This document shows, piece by piece, positions 17,614 to 28,200 of a stretch of DNA of 64,000 bases. This stretch comes from Rubripirellula reticaptiva (lineage in GTDB: Bacteria > Planctomycetota > Planctomycetia > Pirellulales > Pirellulaceae): assembly GCF_007860175.1 (NCBI RefSeq), contig NZ_SJPX01000001.1:1-64000 (forward strand). The letters run 5' to 3'. A model generated the notes under the pieces. The model was not told where the DNA came from, did no database searches, and saw only the letters and a list, made by a program, of their open reading frames with translations. The position numbers and the translations under genes were made by a program. How positions within the stretch are numbered: the first letter of the stretch is position 1; each line of letters starts with the position of its first letter.

Positions 17614-17699
17614 TCGACGTTTCTCTTTCGTTTCAAAATACAAAAGCCGCACGATCCTTAAGCTGACTCTGCCAATCGGACCGATCCATCAACGCAAGC

Positions 17700-19124
17700 T
17701 CACGGCAAGTCGCCGGGAAGTTCGTCGAGACGACGCAGTTCGACAATCTCACTGACGAACCAAGGCTTGCCGGTTGCTTTGCGATATCCGATGCACTTGG
17801 ACGGATACTTCGCCCCATCGTGTTGCCTCCAGTTACTGAATCGATTGATGTCCTTTCGCCAATCGATTCGCACGATCTGCAGGTTCGTCTTTTCAAAGTA
17901 GACGTCCATCGCTGGCGAGATCGACTCGCTGACTTGCAATCCAACCAAGGTTCGCCCGGCTTCTTCGATTTCCGGCAACACTTTCAGTTTCGACTTTTCA
18001 TCGACGAGTGCCTGCAGTGTCCACGCCCACACGAGATCCGTGGCTGGTTCGTCTTTCTTTTTCTTCCAGTCGCCCTTGCCTCCACGAAACCACCAGTTCT
18101 CGTGGCCATCGAAAACAGACTCGCGAGGCTTGCCCGGTTTTGCCGGATCGTCACTGACATTCAATCGCTCCTCGATGGCAAACCGACTCAGTAGATTCGC
18201 GTTGCCTCCCGCGGATTGAACGATCCGCCGCGCCAATTTTCGCGGATCTTCGGAAAACTCAACCGCCGCCGGAGAGAATGTGGTGAGGTCCGGCAGTGTT
18301 GTCTGCACTCCGCCGTCGGGAACATCACGCTTGGCAGTCCAGACAATTCCATTGAGGATAAACCGTCGCAAATCTGCCAACGCCCAGTTCTTGTAGAAAT
18401 GGGGCATCACGATCCCGAACCCACGACCGCTATCGGGTCGCTCGACACACCAAGCAACCGTTTCATTCTTGGGTGAATCCGTTGGCAACATTGATGTGGC
18501 TAGGGCCGTCACATTCGAGGCCAGTCGATTCTGATCGGCTCCGAAATAGTTGTTGACATAGGGTTCATCGTGCAACATGAATTCATTCCAACCACGTGAG
18601 ATCGGATGTTCCGGAGTCGCCGGCGTGATCGCTGCGGAAGGATAGATTTTGGCGATGCTTTGGTGATGCGGGCAAGACTTGTTTGCAAAATAACCACCGA
18701 GCCAACCGAGCAGCGGATGCTCACCCGCCTGCCCAACATCGTGACCCATCAAGCCGGTTGCGTAGTGCACGCAAACAATGCCACATCCACGAGCCATCAG
18801 CGTATCGAGCTGCGCAAGAATCGTGGCGGTCTCCGGCAATCGCTGAGGCGGAAAGGTATCGCCGATGAACACAATCGTGCTGACCGATTTCAAACGCGAC
18901 TGATCCTTCGGCCACTCATACACCACCTCCGCTGCGACGTCCGAAACGTTGGACATATTTTCGAGGCAATGCTGCAACAACCGTCCCCCAGCAGCGACTT
19001 CATGCGATCCCGGCGGATGGGTACTCGGGCCAACCACGATCAATACCCGAGTCGGCTCCGCTGCAACCAAGCATGGCACGGCGAACAAGCAAGCCAGCAG
19101 ACTAAGTAAGAAACCATTCTTCAT
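17700..19124 (-). CDS. ThuA-like domain protein, secreted
   Basis: 474 residues. A signal peptide (GFLLSLLACLFAVPCLVAA) is followed by a ThuA-type class I glutamine-amidotransferase-like fold (about 24-275): RVLIVVGPSTHPPGSHE, then IVFIGDTFPP and GIVCVHYATGLMGHD, with GGYFANKSCPHHQ and the late RGFGIVMPHFYKNWA. ThuA domains are linked to sugar utilisation and 3-keto-disaccharide metabolism in bacteria. The C-terminal 180 residues are a separate domain I do not recognise, with a tryptophan-rich stretch (WWFRGGKGDWKKKKDEP). Only five bases separate it from DUF1552 upstream, so they are surely cotranscribed. Confidence 0.82.
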   Translation of the reverse strand: MKNGFLLSLLACLFAVPCLVAAEPTRVLIVVGPSTHPPGSHEVAAGGRLLQHCLENMSNVSDVAAEVVYEWPKDQSRLKSVSTIVFIGDTFPPQRLPETATILAQLDTLMARGCGIVCVHYATGLMGHDVGQAGEHPLLGWLGGYFANKSCPHHQSIAKIYPSAAITPATPEHPISRGWNEFMLHDEPYVNNYFGADQNRLASNVTALATSMLPTDSPKNETVAWCVERPDSGRGFGIVMPHFYKNWALADLRRFILNGIVWTAKRDVPDGGVQTTLPDLTTFSPAAVEFSEDPRKLARRIVQSAGGNANLLSRFAIEERLNVSDDPAKPGKPRESVFDGHENWWFRGGKGDWKKKKDEPATDLVWAWTLQALVDEKSKLKVLPEIEEAGRTLVGLQVSESISPAMDVYFEKTNLQIVRIDWRKDINRFSNWRQHDGAKYPSKCIGYRKATGKPWFVSEIVELRRLDELPGDLP

Positions 19125-19129
19125 AGTGT

Positions 19130-20530
19130 TCAGCTCCTCGGTGTCGCATCAGAGGCAATCTCTTTGATTTGTTTGGTTGCAATCCCAACGGGTCGGTCCA
19201 GCGGAATCCCGGCGCAGGTAAGCAAAGTGGTTAGCAGGTCACCCTGATTTCCCTTCACGTCCGGCAGGAAGTGTCCCGTGTTGATCGAACCGCCTCCGCG
19301 ACCAGCCAAGATGAACGGCAGGTTCTCTCGGGTGTGCCTGTCGCCGTTTTCAAGGCCAGAGCCCCACATCATGATGCAGTTATCTAGCAGCGTACCGTCG
19401 CCCTCGCGCAAACTGGCCATCTTTTTCACCATGTAGGCGAACTGATCGATGTTGAACTTCGTGATCGCGGCTACCTTCCTGACCTTCTCTGGATCATTGT
19501 TGTGGTGAGTCGTCGAATGATGCTTGTCCGTGAATCCCAACTCGGGGTAGGACACGCCGTTCGGGCTCGATCCTATGTAGGTGCAGACGCGGGTCGTATC
19601 GGTCTGAAATGCCAGCACGTTCAGATCGCACATCACCTGCATGTACTCACTACGTTTGTCTCCCTCCGGAATCTTGATCTCAATAGGCGGGGAATCCGAT
19701 TCGTGGCGACGACTGGATCGGACGCCCGCCTGTTCCATGGCGGCCTCCTTTTGACGCAGTTCGATGGCGGCAATCCGTCGTTCGACTGAGCGAACGCTGT
19801 CCAGGTACTCGTCCAACTTTCGCTGGTCGGTCGGCGACAAGGTCCGCCGCAAATCCCGTGCACCGCCAATGACTAAATCCAGCATGTCTCGGTCTAACGG
19901 ACTCATCCCTGTGGATGCCCGCCCGCTGCCTTCTATTTTCTTGTGAAACAATCGATTCAGCACGTTGCGAGGATTGCTTTCGGCAGGAACCGCTTGGGTC
20001 GGCGAGCGGAAACTGCAGTGGGAATAATAGGCCTCGTTCAGCCCCGCTTGGTTTTCCTTCCACGTTTGAGGCATCGTTGCAAGTTCCAACGAGGGCAATG
20101 TGGTGAAAGCTCCCAGAGCGCCCGCAGCAATCTGATCGGCAGAGATCGAGATGCTGATCTCATCCCGCTTGTCCGGGTCCGGCAACGCGGCCGTGAGCCA
20201 CGTCGATAGTTCGAGTGCGTGAGGCGCGCCTTTGAAAGGACCGTTGGAAACTCCCGAGATGCCCTTCATCATCAGACATTGATCAAGCACGGGCCGCAGG
20301 GAATCGAGTGCCGGTGGCGGCGACGTGAGGAAACTCTCCGCATCCGTGGGCCAGAACTGATCCATGATCACGCCATGCGGCATGTACATGAACCCCAGTC
20401 GGATCGGCGGTTTGAACGCCTTCTTCTCGCTAGCTTCCGCCCAGCCCATCGAATCCAACAGCGGCAAGGCGAGAGCAGCCCCAACGCCTTTCAGACAGAA
20501 CCGACGGTCAATCGTTGTGTTTTTACTCAT
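19130..20530 (-). CDS. DUF1552 protein with twin-Arg-like N-terminus
   Basis: 466 residues. The N-terminus [21 protein letters not shown] is a Tat-type or related export signal, as usual for DUF1552. Family marks include [41 protein letters not shown] and the C-terminal [11 protein letters not shown] with [12 protein letters not shown]. The function is undefined; in planctomycetes it travels with DUF1592-type heme proteins, and here it follows one by 62 bases. The C-terminal motif parallels that of DUF1501, which belongs to the alkaline-phosphatase superfamily, so a metal-binding role is possible (inference). Start ATG 20530. Confidence 0.9.
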   Translation of the reverse strand: MSKNTTIDRRFCLKGVGAALALPLLDSMGWAEASEKKAFKPPIRLGFMYMPHGVIMDQFWPTDAESFLTSPPPALDSLRPVLDQCLMMKGISGVSNGPFKGAPHALELSTWLTAALPDPDKRDEISISISADQIAAGALGAFTTLPSLELATMPQTWKENQAGLNEAYYSHCSFRSPTQAVPAESNPRNVLNRLFHKKIEGSGRASTGMSPLDRDMLDLVIGGARDLRRTLSPTDQRKLDEYLDSVRSVERRIAAIELRQKEAAMEQAGVRSSRRHESDSPPIEIKIPEGDKRSEYMQVMCDLNVLAFQTDTTRVCTYIGSSPNGVSYPELGFTDKHHSTTHHNNDPEKVRKVAAITKFNIDQFAYMVKKMASLREGDGTLLDNCIMMWGSGLENGDRHTRENLPFILAGRGGGSINTGHFLPDVKGNQGDLLTTLLTCAGIPLDRPVGIATKQIKEIASDATPRS

Positions 20531-20592
20531 TAGAAGACCTTTATATTGAGCCGCGGTTGGTTTCGATTTCGCTACAACTTGTGGGATGCCGA

Positions 20593-22512
20593 CTACTCGG
20601 TTCGACGATGCGTGAAGGGGTAGCTGGTGACGATCGCTGTGACCACTGTCTGCATGCGGTAGCCATCCTGAGCAAGCTCCCGCATCAAATCATCCAACAC
20701 AATTTCGTCATACCCCTCCAGCCTTCGACACAGGGCATAGGCTAACAATTTCTCAACCAGGTTGCGTGAAAAGTCATCGAGGCGTCCGGCAATCATGACC
20801 TTTAATTCCTGCGGACTCGAAAAACGACTTCCATCAGGAAGCTCACCCGAGGCGTCAATCGGCTGACCGTTTTCGTCCTGATCACGCCAGCGACCGATGG
20901 CATCGAAATTCTCCAGACCAAACCCGATCGGGTCGAGTAACTGATGGCAATTGGCGCAGACCGGATCGGTGCGGTGCAGTTCCGTGCGCTCGCGTAGGGT
21001 TAGATTGGCAACCGACTGCTGGTCCTGTTTCTCCAATGCCGGAACGTTTGGCGGAGCAGATGGCACATGCTCCCCGAGCAATTGTTCAAGCACCCACACA
21101 CCGCGAATGACGGGACTGGTACGGTTGGGGAAGGACGTCGACGCGAGAACTCCAGGCATTCCCAATATCCCTCCCCGATTTTTATTGGTCAGCTTGACCT
21201 TGCGCATCTCGGCGCCAGCAACGGTTTTGCCTAGCCCATAGATGGAGGCCAGACTCTCGTTGAGGAACGTGTAATCGCTATCAATAAAACGAGCGACACC
21301 TTGGTTCTCACGCACGATACTCTCGAAAAAGAGACGCACTTCGTCGTACATCGCCGCGCGCATTTTTCCCGTCATCTCGGGGAACTTGGCGGGATCAAAT
21401 GTCTTGCTGTCTAAATCCCCAACACGAAGCCACTGAGCACCGAAACCGTCAAACAGGGCTCGCGAACGAGGATCCTCCAGCATGCGTTTCACTTGCATTT
21501 TCAGGATCGTCGGCTCGTGTAGCTTTCCGGAGCCAGCCAGCGTCATCAGCTCATCGTCAGGCATCGTGGCCCACAGCAGATACGACAATCGCGAGGCGAG
21601 TTGATAATTGTCAAGTGGAACAATCTCAGCCTCGGATTCAAATTCTTCAGCCGGAGTGATGAACAGGAACTGTGGAGAAACGAGCATTGCCTTGAGCATC
21701 AAACGCAAGGCCGCCGGATACGAGAGTTCGTTTTGTTGTCCCAAGTCGAAGACGTCCAAGAGCACCTTGAGCTCGCCATCGGATGGCGGTCGACGGTAAG
21801 CTCTCTTCGCCAGCGACTGGGCTACCTTTCGTGCCTCTCTCCGAGAGTCATTCTTTGACGCGGGAGCTTCGCCAAAATGTCGCTGTTGGAACTGCGTGGG
21901 CGGGGAATCGTCGGGTGCCAAAACTTGGTCTAACACTTCATCGGCGATTGAAAGATACTGCTCGAGTTGAAGCGGTGAGAGCGAATTAAGATATCCCTCA
22001 CCACTGACCTCATCTGGCAAGCCAGCGGCAATCTTCGGATCGACACCGAATAGATCGCGCAGCGTGTTGCTGTATTCCGTTTTAGTCAAACGACGAATAA
22101 CAAACGTTCCAGGATCTTTGGGGCTGAGGTATTTGACCTTGTCCAGCCATTTCATGAACATCTGGCGTTCTTCATCGGTCGGCTGCTCCAAACCATCCGG
22201 TGGCATGTCGTGTGTCTTCACTCTGGCCGCCGCTTTCTTCCACTTTTCACTGAAGGCAGCATGCCCTGGAGTATCCAGGGCTGGGGTGAAGCTGAGGCCG
22301 GCCTCTGTCGGTCGACTGTTCTGGTGACACTCCAGGCAATACGTTTTGATAAAAGGAGTGACTCGTTGACGAAAGAACTTCTCAGAGTCGGCTTTCCCCT
22401 CAGCCAACGCCTCCTCAGCCGCGGACTGAGCCCAGCACGTCTTGGGACTAATCCACAACACGCCCAGGACCATCACGGCAAGTGTGCCACGGAGAAAACG
22501 TGCTTTTATCAT
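20593..22512 (-). CDS. DUF1587/DUF1595/DUF1592/DUF1588/DUF1585 heme protein
   Basis: 639 residues from ATG 22512 (upstream in-frame ATGs at 22530 and 22539 are possible). After a signal peptide ending near CWAQS comes a PSCyt-type heme motif CLECH (59-63). Then follow DUF1587 ([17 protein letters not shown], about 140), DUF1595 (about 237), DUF1592 ([19 protein letters not shown], about 300), DUF1588 (about 447) with a second heme motif [14 protein letters not shown] (about 517), and DUF1585 to the end. Two CXXCH sites suggest a periplasmic multiheme redox protein. Its DUF1552 partner lies directly downstream. The gap before it (22540-22666) holds palindromic repeats. Confidence 0.92.
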   Translation of the reverse strand: MIKARFLRGTLAVMVLGVLWISPKTCWAQSAAEEALAEGKADSEKFFRQRVTPFIKTYCLECHQNSRPTEAGLSFTPALDTPGHAAFSEKWKKAAARVKTHDMPPDGLEQPTDEERQMFMKWLDKVKYLSPKDPGTFVIRRLTKTEYSNTLRDLFGVDPKIAAGLPDEVSGEGYLNSLSPLQLEQYLSIADEVLDQVLAPDDSPPTQFQQRHFGEAPASKNDSRREARKVAQSLAKRAYRRPPSDGELKVLLDVFDLGQQNELSYPAALRLMLKAMLVSPQFLFITPAEEFESEAEIVPLDNYQLASRLSYLLWATMPDDELMTLAGSGKLHEPTILKMQVKRMLEDPRSRALFDGFGAQWLRVGDLDSKTFDPAKFPEMTGKMRAAMYDEVRLFFESIVRENQGVARFIDSDYTFLNESLASIYGLGKTVAGAEMRKVKLTNKNRGGILGMPGVLASTSFPNRTSPVIRGVWVLEQLLGEHVPSAPPNVPALEKQDQQSVANLTLRERTELHRTDPVCANCHQLLDPIGFGLENFDAIGRWRDQDENGQPIDASGELPDGSRFSSPQELKVMIAGRLDDFSRNLVEKLLAYALCRRLEGYDEIVLDDLMRELAQDGYRMQTVVTAIVTSYPFTHRRTE

Positions 22513-22590
22513 TGTCACTTGAAAGCTCATCACACCCATCTTTGTATCTGTCCATTGTAGTCATTGCTCGTTAAAGCGGCATGCCGTAAG

Positions 22591-22640
22591 ACGGACATCT
22601 TGTCCATCACGCGTCTCGCCCGACCTGGAAGGCCGGCGAG
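22591..22640. repeat. Degenerate palindromic repeats between serine hydrolase and DUF1592 genes
   Basis: GACGGACATCTTGTCC (about 22590-22605) forms a small hairpin (GGACA-TCT-TGTCC). It is followed by CTCGCC...GGCGAG, a second hairpin. The first shares its sequence, in inverse orientation, with the element inside the DUF1592 gene at 40561-40575 (AGACAAGATGTCCGT). Confidence 0.5.
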
Positions 22641-22666
22641 TCGGTGCGAACTCATCTGCCGTTCGC

Positions 22667-23770
22667 TCAGGATTTTTGCAAGGCCTCAGCGATTCGCGTC
22701 GCGACGAGATCCCTGGGATGGGGAAAGACTGCTCCGTAGGGTAGCGTCGTCAGAATCACGCAGATTGAATCCGTTGACGGGTCGGCCCAGCAAATCGTTC
22801 CTGTTGATCCAGTGTGCCCGAAGGTTTCATCACTCAGGTGAGGCGTATTGCCGATTTGCCCGAGATCAAACCCAAGACCTCGTGGTTGAATGTTCGGTGA
22901 ATTCTGATTGCTGATTATCAGCTTGATGGTTTCAGGCTTGAGGATCCGTCCGGTCGAATGCAGAAACTCGCGTAGGAATCGAGCGACATCTTCCGCCGAA
23001 CCGTGCGCAGTCCCCCAAGGAGCCCCAAGCTTTCTCCAGTACGGACTGTTCCAGTCCCAAGACTTCGTCGACGGATCGCCCGCGCCCGACTCAGGAGCAG
23101 CCCAATCGACCTGATTCATCAAGACGTCAGAGATTTTGAACGCCCCGAGCCCCATCGCCGAACGCGTCATCCGCAGCGGCTTGAAGATCCGCTCGTGCGT
23201 TAAGTCTGCAATCGAACGACCGCTAATCCGCCGGGCGACTTCTGTGGCCAGCAAAATTGCCATGCTTGAATAGCTGTATCGGCTACCGGGCTCGAACAGC
23301 AGCGGTGTCTTGACCGCCGCGGCAACGAACTCGGCAAGCGAAGCATGCGACGCGCGCAGTCGGGCGTTCTCGGGAAGTTGATCGGGAAGCCCCGAGACAT
23401 GCGTCATCAACTGGCGGATCGTGATCTTCTCGCAACCGTCGCCTTGAAATTCGGGAAGGTATCGCTGCACGCGATCATCGAGCTCAAAGCGACCATCGTC
23501 GAAAAGCTTCATCACGGCGGCAATCGAGATCGTTTTTGAAATCGACGCCAACAAGAACATTGCGTCGGTGTCACGCGCTAGGCCATACGTTCGCGAAAAG
23601 ACATCCGAGCCCTGCTGGACGTAGATGGCACTCGCTTGAATCTCCCCTTGCTCGGCAGCATTGGCTAGAATTCTGCAAGCGCTTTCAAGCCGCGACTCGT
23701 CCATACCAGCTCCCGCGCGCGGGCAAATCGCCAGAGCCAGACCACTTCCCAGAAAGATTCGTCGTTTCAT
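22667..23770 (-). CDS. Serine hydrolase, beta-lactamase/PBP-like
   Basis: 367 residues. A short twin-Arg-like N-terminus (MKRRIFLGSGLALAICP) suggests export. The nucleophile motif is SISK (76-79). The family pattern continues with FDDGRFELDDRVQRYLPEF, ITIRQLMTHVSGLP, PGSRYSYSSMAILLATEV (Tyr-x-Ser) and a late HTGSTGTICWADP, where class C enzymes have their KTG-like HTG motif. This is a complete esterase/peptidase-type enzyme with unknown substrate. It lies between the WD40-cytochrome gene (112 bases) and the DUF1592 gene (about 150 bases). Confidence 0.88.
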   Translation of the reverse strand: MKRRIFLGSGLALAICPRAGAGMDESRLESACRILANAAEQGEIQASAIYVQQGSDVFSRTYGLARDTDAMFLLASISKTISIAAVMKLFDDGRFELDDRVQRYLPEFQGDGCEKITIRQLMTHVSGLPDQLPENARLRASHASLAEFVAAAVKTPLLFEPGSRYSYSSMAILLATEVARRISGRSIADLTHERIFKPLRMTRSAMGLGAFKISDVLMNQVDWAAPESGAGDPSTKSWDWNSPYWRKLGAPWGTAHGSAEDVARFLREFLHSTGRILKPETIKLIISNQNSPNIQPRGLGFDLGQIGNTPHLSDETFGHTGSTGTICWADPSTDSICVILTTLPYGAVFPHPRDLVATRIAEALQKS

Positions 23771-23882
23771 GTCGCAGATACTCTTCTCGTTAACGGCTCA
23801 GCAGTAGTTAGGATTTAGTACGGCTGACAGAATCCTGCAGATCCATTTGCCAACTCTCATCTTGGCAGATAGCTCGTGCCGG

Positions 23883-25238
23883 CTACGGCTTGGCGATCCA
23901 ATGGCGAACGATTGCGGCGTCGGCGATGTTCCAAATGCGAATTTCTCCGCTAAAAGAGCTGCTGGCGATGTAGTTACGTTTGTCGTCACCCGCAGTGTTC
24001 GGCTGGTAGCATGCTGACAGCACCCAATCACTGTGCCCCTTGTATTCTTGGGCAATCTTATTGGTGGCGAGATCGATTCGCAGCAGTCGGTGGTCGGAAC
24101 AGGGCACGAAGAGATCGGTTCCGTTGCGGATCAGTTTGTAACCTTCACCACCAACGCCAACTTCCGCAACTTTCTTGGCGCCTTCGACATTCCATCGGTG
24201 CAGCTTGTTGTCCGCTCCAACGGAAACAACCTGCTTGTTGTCGGCGAGAATCGATACGCCTCGCACCGCTGCTCCGTGTCCTAGATAGCTCGAAAGCAAT
24301 TCACCCGTGGCTCCGTCGTACACCTTTGCCGATTTGTCACGACTGGCCGATGCCAGTCGCGTGCCGTCGTCGCTCCAAGCTACCGCAGTGACCCAATCCG
24401 CGTGACTCGCGATCGACCGAATTTCCTGCAGGGTCTTAACATCGACGATGCGGATGGTGCTGTCAGACGAAGCGATAGCAAGTTCATTGGTCCCAGGCCG
24501 ATAGGCGATGTCCAACACGACGTCGTTGGTTCTCGCAACAACGCCTTTGATTTCACCTGAATTGAAATCGACAAGTCGCACCTCTCCACTTCGTCCAGGC
24601 TCGCCACAACCGACGGCCAATGTTTGTCCGTCCGATGAAAACGCCAACGCAAAGACACGTTGCCCGACATTTTTGATCCGCCGAACGAGTTTCGCGTCCT
24701 CGGTATTCCAGACGACTAACTCGTGATAGCCGCTGGTAACAATCAGCTTTCCGTCAGGAGAGAAGATCGTCGCCGTGATTGGAATGGCTTGGCTGTAGAC
24801 TTCCGGCGGGTCAGCGTATTTGACTGGTGGAATAACCAGCGTCAGCGACTGGCCAGCATCCTCACCATCGAACTTACCGCCGGCGGCAATCCATTTCCTG
24901 ATCAACTCAATCTGCTCCGCCGCAAGAGGTTCGCTCTCAGCCGGCATGCGTTCCGATTCGTCGTCGCAGGCCACGCGTCGTAGCAACTCGTTGACTTGAT
25001 CCGGCGAAGCAGCGATCGGCAATTCGCCCGAGTCACCCGCCTTAAGCAGCTCTTTATAAGTATCGACTCGATAGCCGCCTTCTGCTTTCTTGGGACCATG
25101 ACAAGCGAGGCAACTGTCCAGCAGAATCGGAGCAATATCACTGCGAAAGCTGACCGTCGCAGTTTCTTCGCCTGAGGTGACCGACACTTGGACCAGAAAG
25201 CAGCTTAGCGAAACAGCAAGAATGTAGATTTGTTTCAT
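23883..25238 (-). CDS. PSCyt1 cytochrome fused to WD40 beta-propeller
   Basis: 451 residues from ATG 25238; the longer frame overlaps the DUF1549/1553 gene but the signal peptide (QIYILAVSLSCFLVQVS) starts here. A planctomycete cytochrome domain with CLACH (43-47) covers about 30-125, including the usual MPAESEPLAAEQIELIRKW. WD40 repeats follow from about 150 to the end (TATIFSPDGKLIVTSGYHELVVWN, WVTAVAWSDDGTRLASASRDKSAKVYDG), roughly six or seven blades. The heme domain presumably takes part in electron transfer while the propeller mediates assembly. It starts 33 bases after the end of the large DUF1549/1553 gene. Confidence 0.9.
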   Translation of the reverse strand: MKQIYILAVSLSCFLVQVSVTSGEETATVSFRSDIAPILLDSCLACHGPKKAEGGYRVDTYKELLKAGDSGELPIAASPDQVNELLRRVACDDESERMPAESEPLAAEQIELIRKWIAAGGKFDGEDAGQSLTLVIPPVKYADPPEVYSQAIPITATIFSPDGKLIVTSGYHELVVWNTEDAKLVRRIKNVGQRVFALAFSSDGQTLAVGCGEPGRSGEVRLVDFNSGEIKGVVARTNDVVLDIAYRPGTNELAIASSDSTIRIVDVKTLQEIRSIASHADWVTAVAWSDDGTRLASASRDKSAKVYDGATGELLSSYLGHGAAVRGVSILADNKQVVSVGADNKLHRWNVEGAKKVAEVGVGGEGYKLIRNGTDLFVPCSDHRLLRIDLATNKIAQEYKGHSDWVLSACYQPNTAGDDKRNYIASSSFSGEIRIWNIADAAIVRHWIAKP

Positions 25239-25270
25239 GGATCTATTTGGGCTCGATGAAAATCCAGCGA

Positions 25271-28200
25271 TTAATGCTGGAACAAAAACTCGTCGGTATT
25301 GAATAAGGCCCAACAAACATCCTCAACTCCCACGACTGGATCTGGATTCTTGCTGCAATGCTCGAGCGAGGCTTTTAGCTCGATGTCGGACGGTGGGCGA
25401 CAGACGGATGCTAAATAGATGTCGCGAATGACTTCTTCGACTGGCTTCCCGGCTGCCAAGGCTTTGCGGAAACGATTGTTAGTGTCTCGCAACTTCTCGT
25501 GGATCATCGGTCCGTTGAACAACTCGATGGCCATGCCCAGATTGGAATCGTCAGCTCGTTCACACGCACAAACGGTGCTTCGTTCGGGTTGGCCGAAAAC
25601 TTTCAAGAAATCAACTTTGACGACATCCGGAGCTGGCAATTGGGTCGCGAGCGTGCCTGCGGGTAGGCTGCCAAATTTCTGTTCGAGTGCTAGGGTCCGA
25701 TTGATGGCGTCGAGCAATTGTTCTGCTCCCAGCAAACGAGGCTCTTGATGCGAGAAGTACTTGGTGTCCTCCTGGTTGAACTCCGTTGTTTGGTAACTCG
25801 CTTGATAAGTCCGGCTGTTCAAGATGACTCGCAGCAAATGCTTTCGGTCATAGCCGCTTTCGACAAAGTCCTTCGCGAGCGCGTCCAACAGGGCTGCGTT
25901 CGATGGAGGATTGGAGTCGCGGAAGTCGTCGATGGGATCGACAATGCCTCGCGCAAAGAGTTGACTCCAAATGCGATTGGCTTCGATTCGGGCAAAATAC
26001 GGATTGTCAGGATTCACTAACCAATCGGCGAACGCGAGGCGTCGGTCGGTGTCGCCGGGCGACTGGATGCTGCCGACTTGCGGCAACCAGGGGGCCATGA
26101 CTTGGCCGGTTCTGGGCTGCGTCACGTCGCCGGAAAAGCTGGTGTAGACAAACATCTCACCGGGTCGATCCGTCTTGCGTCGTTGGACACGATTGAAGAA
26201 CGAGCCAAGTCCATAGTAATTGTCTTGCGTCCAGCGCTCGAAGGGATGATTGTGGCATTTGGCGCACTGCAGTCTCGCACCGAGGAAGACTTGCGAGATG
26301 GTTTCCACACATTCGTTCATGTCGGTGGAGGTGCGATAGAAATTCGCGGGCGGGTTGGACAGCGTACTGCCGGCACCGGTGAGCAGTTCTTTGGCAAACT
26401 GGTCGTAAGGCATGTTTTCATGCAGCGACTGTTCGACCCAGCGATGGTATTTGTAGACTCCTTCGTCGCCGACCAACTTGCTAGTCATCCTCAGCAAGTC
26501 GCCCCACTTCAGCGACCAGAACTTCGCGTACTCTTCTCGCTGGAGCAGCGCGTCAACCAACCGATCGCGTTTACGCTCGCCGGTATCCGCTAAGAACGCG
26601 GTTGTTTCTTCAATGGTGGGTAAAATTCCGAGCAGGTCCAAACTGACCCGTCGCAGGAACTCATCGTCGCTGCATGTTTCTGCGGGCAAGTACTGCAGTT
26701 GTTGCAGTTTGGCATTCACAAGTTCGTCGATGTAGTTGTTCGGCGCCAGAGACTTCCACTCGAAATCGTCCAAGTTCTCGACAAACATCAACGGCACGGA
26801 TTCGATGTACTCCAGCAACCGCACCAAGATCGCAACTTCACCGCGTTCATGTGGGGTCACAAAGCCATTGACATCAACGGTCGCGACAGCCGTGTCGGAA
26901 GTTTCGTAGGCGACCAGATGCGTTACGTCACGCCGGCGACCATCGGCAAGGTGAGCCGTGACGGCCAGTTGCTGGCCGCCGTCTTTGACCGCCAATATTT
27001 GTTTTTGATTCGGATAGACCTCAAGCTTGGTGACGCGTGGCGTGTCCGCGGGGTCAGCATTCGCACCGCTGGCAATCCAGTCTCGCAAAATCGCATAAGC
27101 CGCATCGTCTTTGTGCAACTGCTTGCCACCGCCGTGCGCAACTTTCATCAAGGGTTTGAGCAACAGCAGGCTTTGTTCAGCATCCAGCGAGTTCGTACGA
27201 CGACCAAAGTCTTCGCGGATCAACGTCAACTCGTCGAGTTTCATATCAAAGGCGCGTAGCGACAAGCGAAACCCGCCTTTGCCGCTCGGCGAACCATGAC
27301 AAGCACCGGAGTTGCAACCTTGCTTGGACAACGCGACCAAGACTTCGGACTCGAACTCGATCTTACGCGGCGTGGTGACGTTGGAAACTCGGACCGGGAT
27401 GACTTGTCGATGCATACCAACTTCGACGACAACTTCGGCTTCTCCATCAGCAATCGGATAAACGACTCCGTCACGCACCTCGGCAACTTGTGGGTTGGAT
27501 GAAGTGAGTCGTGCATGGCGAGTCCAGTCGCGCGGCAGATTTTGCACGTCGGTTCCGGTGACCGCCATTTGCTGTCTGCCACGCGAATCTGCTAACACAA
27601 TCTCGCTCGGGTACACGATCAGATTCGTGGGACTATCGTCCAGCTTCGGCAATGCGTGTGTCGATGCGACCGTGAAATCCTGACCTGCGTATTTGCTGGC
27701 GGCGTTGACGGTTAGCTCATGAGCAACATCGAGTGCGGCGTCAGCAGTGATTTGCAAATCGAATTCCGCATGTGATTGATCGGCGGAGACGACAAGCGAC
27801 TCAGGCCCTGTGATGCCGACTGGTAAGCTCGCAAACGTAATGGTTACTGGCTGCGGATCCGTTCCCTCACGCAGTAGATGCACTTCCGCGCGAACTCGTC
27901 CGCCACGCACAAACGGTTCCGAAAATTTTGTCGTGACGCGAACGGGATCAATCCACTGGATCGGCAAGTTATAAGTTTCGATGCGTCCGTGTCCGTTGAA
28001 CTCACCGAAGACCAGCAACGGCAGTTGCTCGGGTTCACCCGTGGCTTGGTCGCTGCGCAACAGCGTTAACGTGTACGATTCCTTATCCACTTTCGTGCTC
28101 GCGTTCCAACCAGCAGGCAACGCACTGGAGAGCACATCGACGCCCGCTTTGAATTCGGCTTGGATTCTTTTGGGCGTCAGTGCGGCCGAGTGCGAACGAA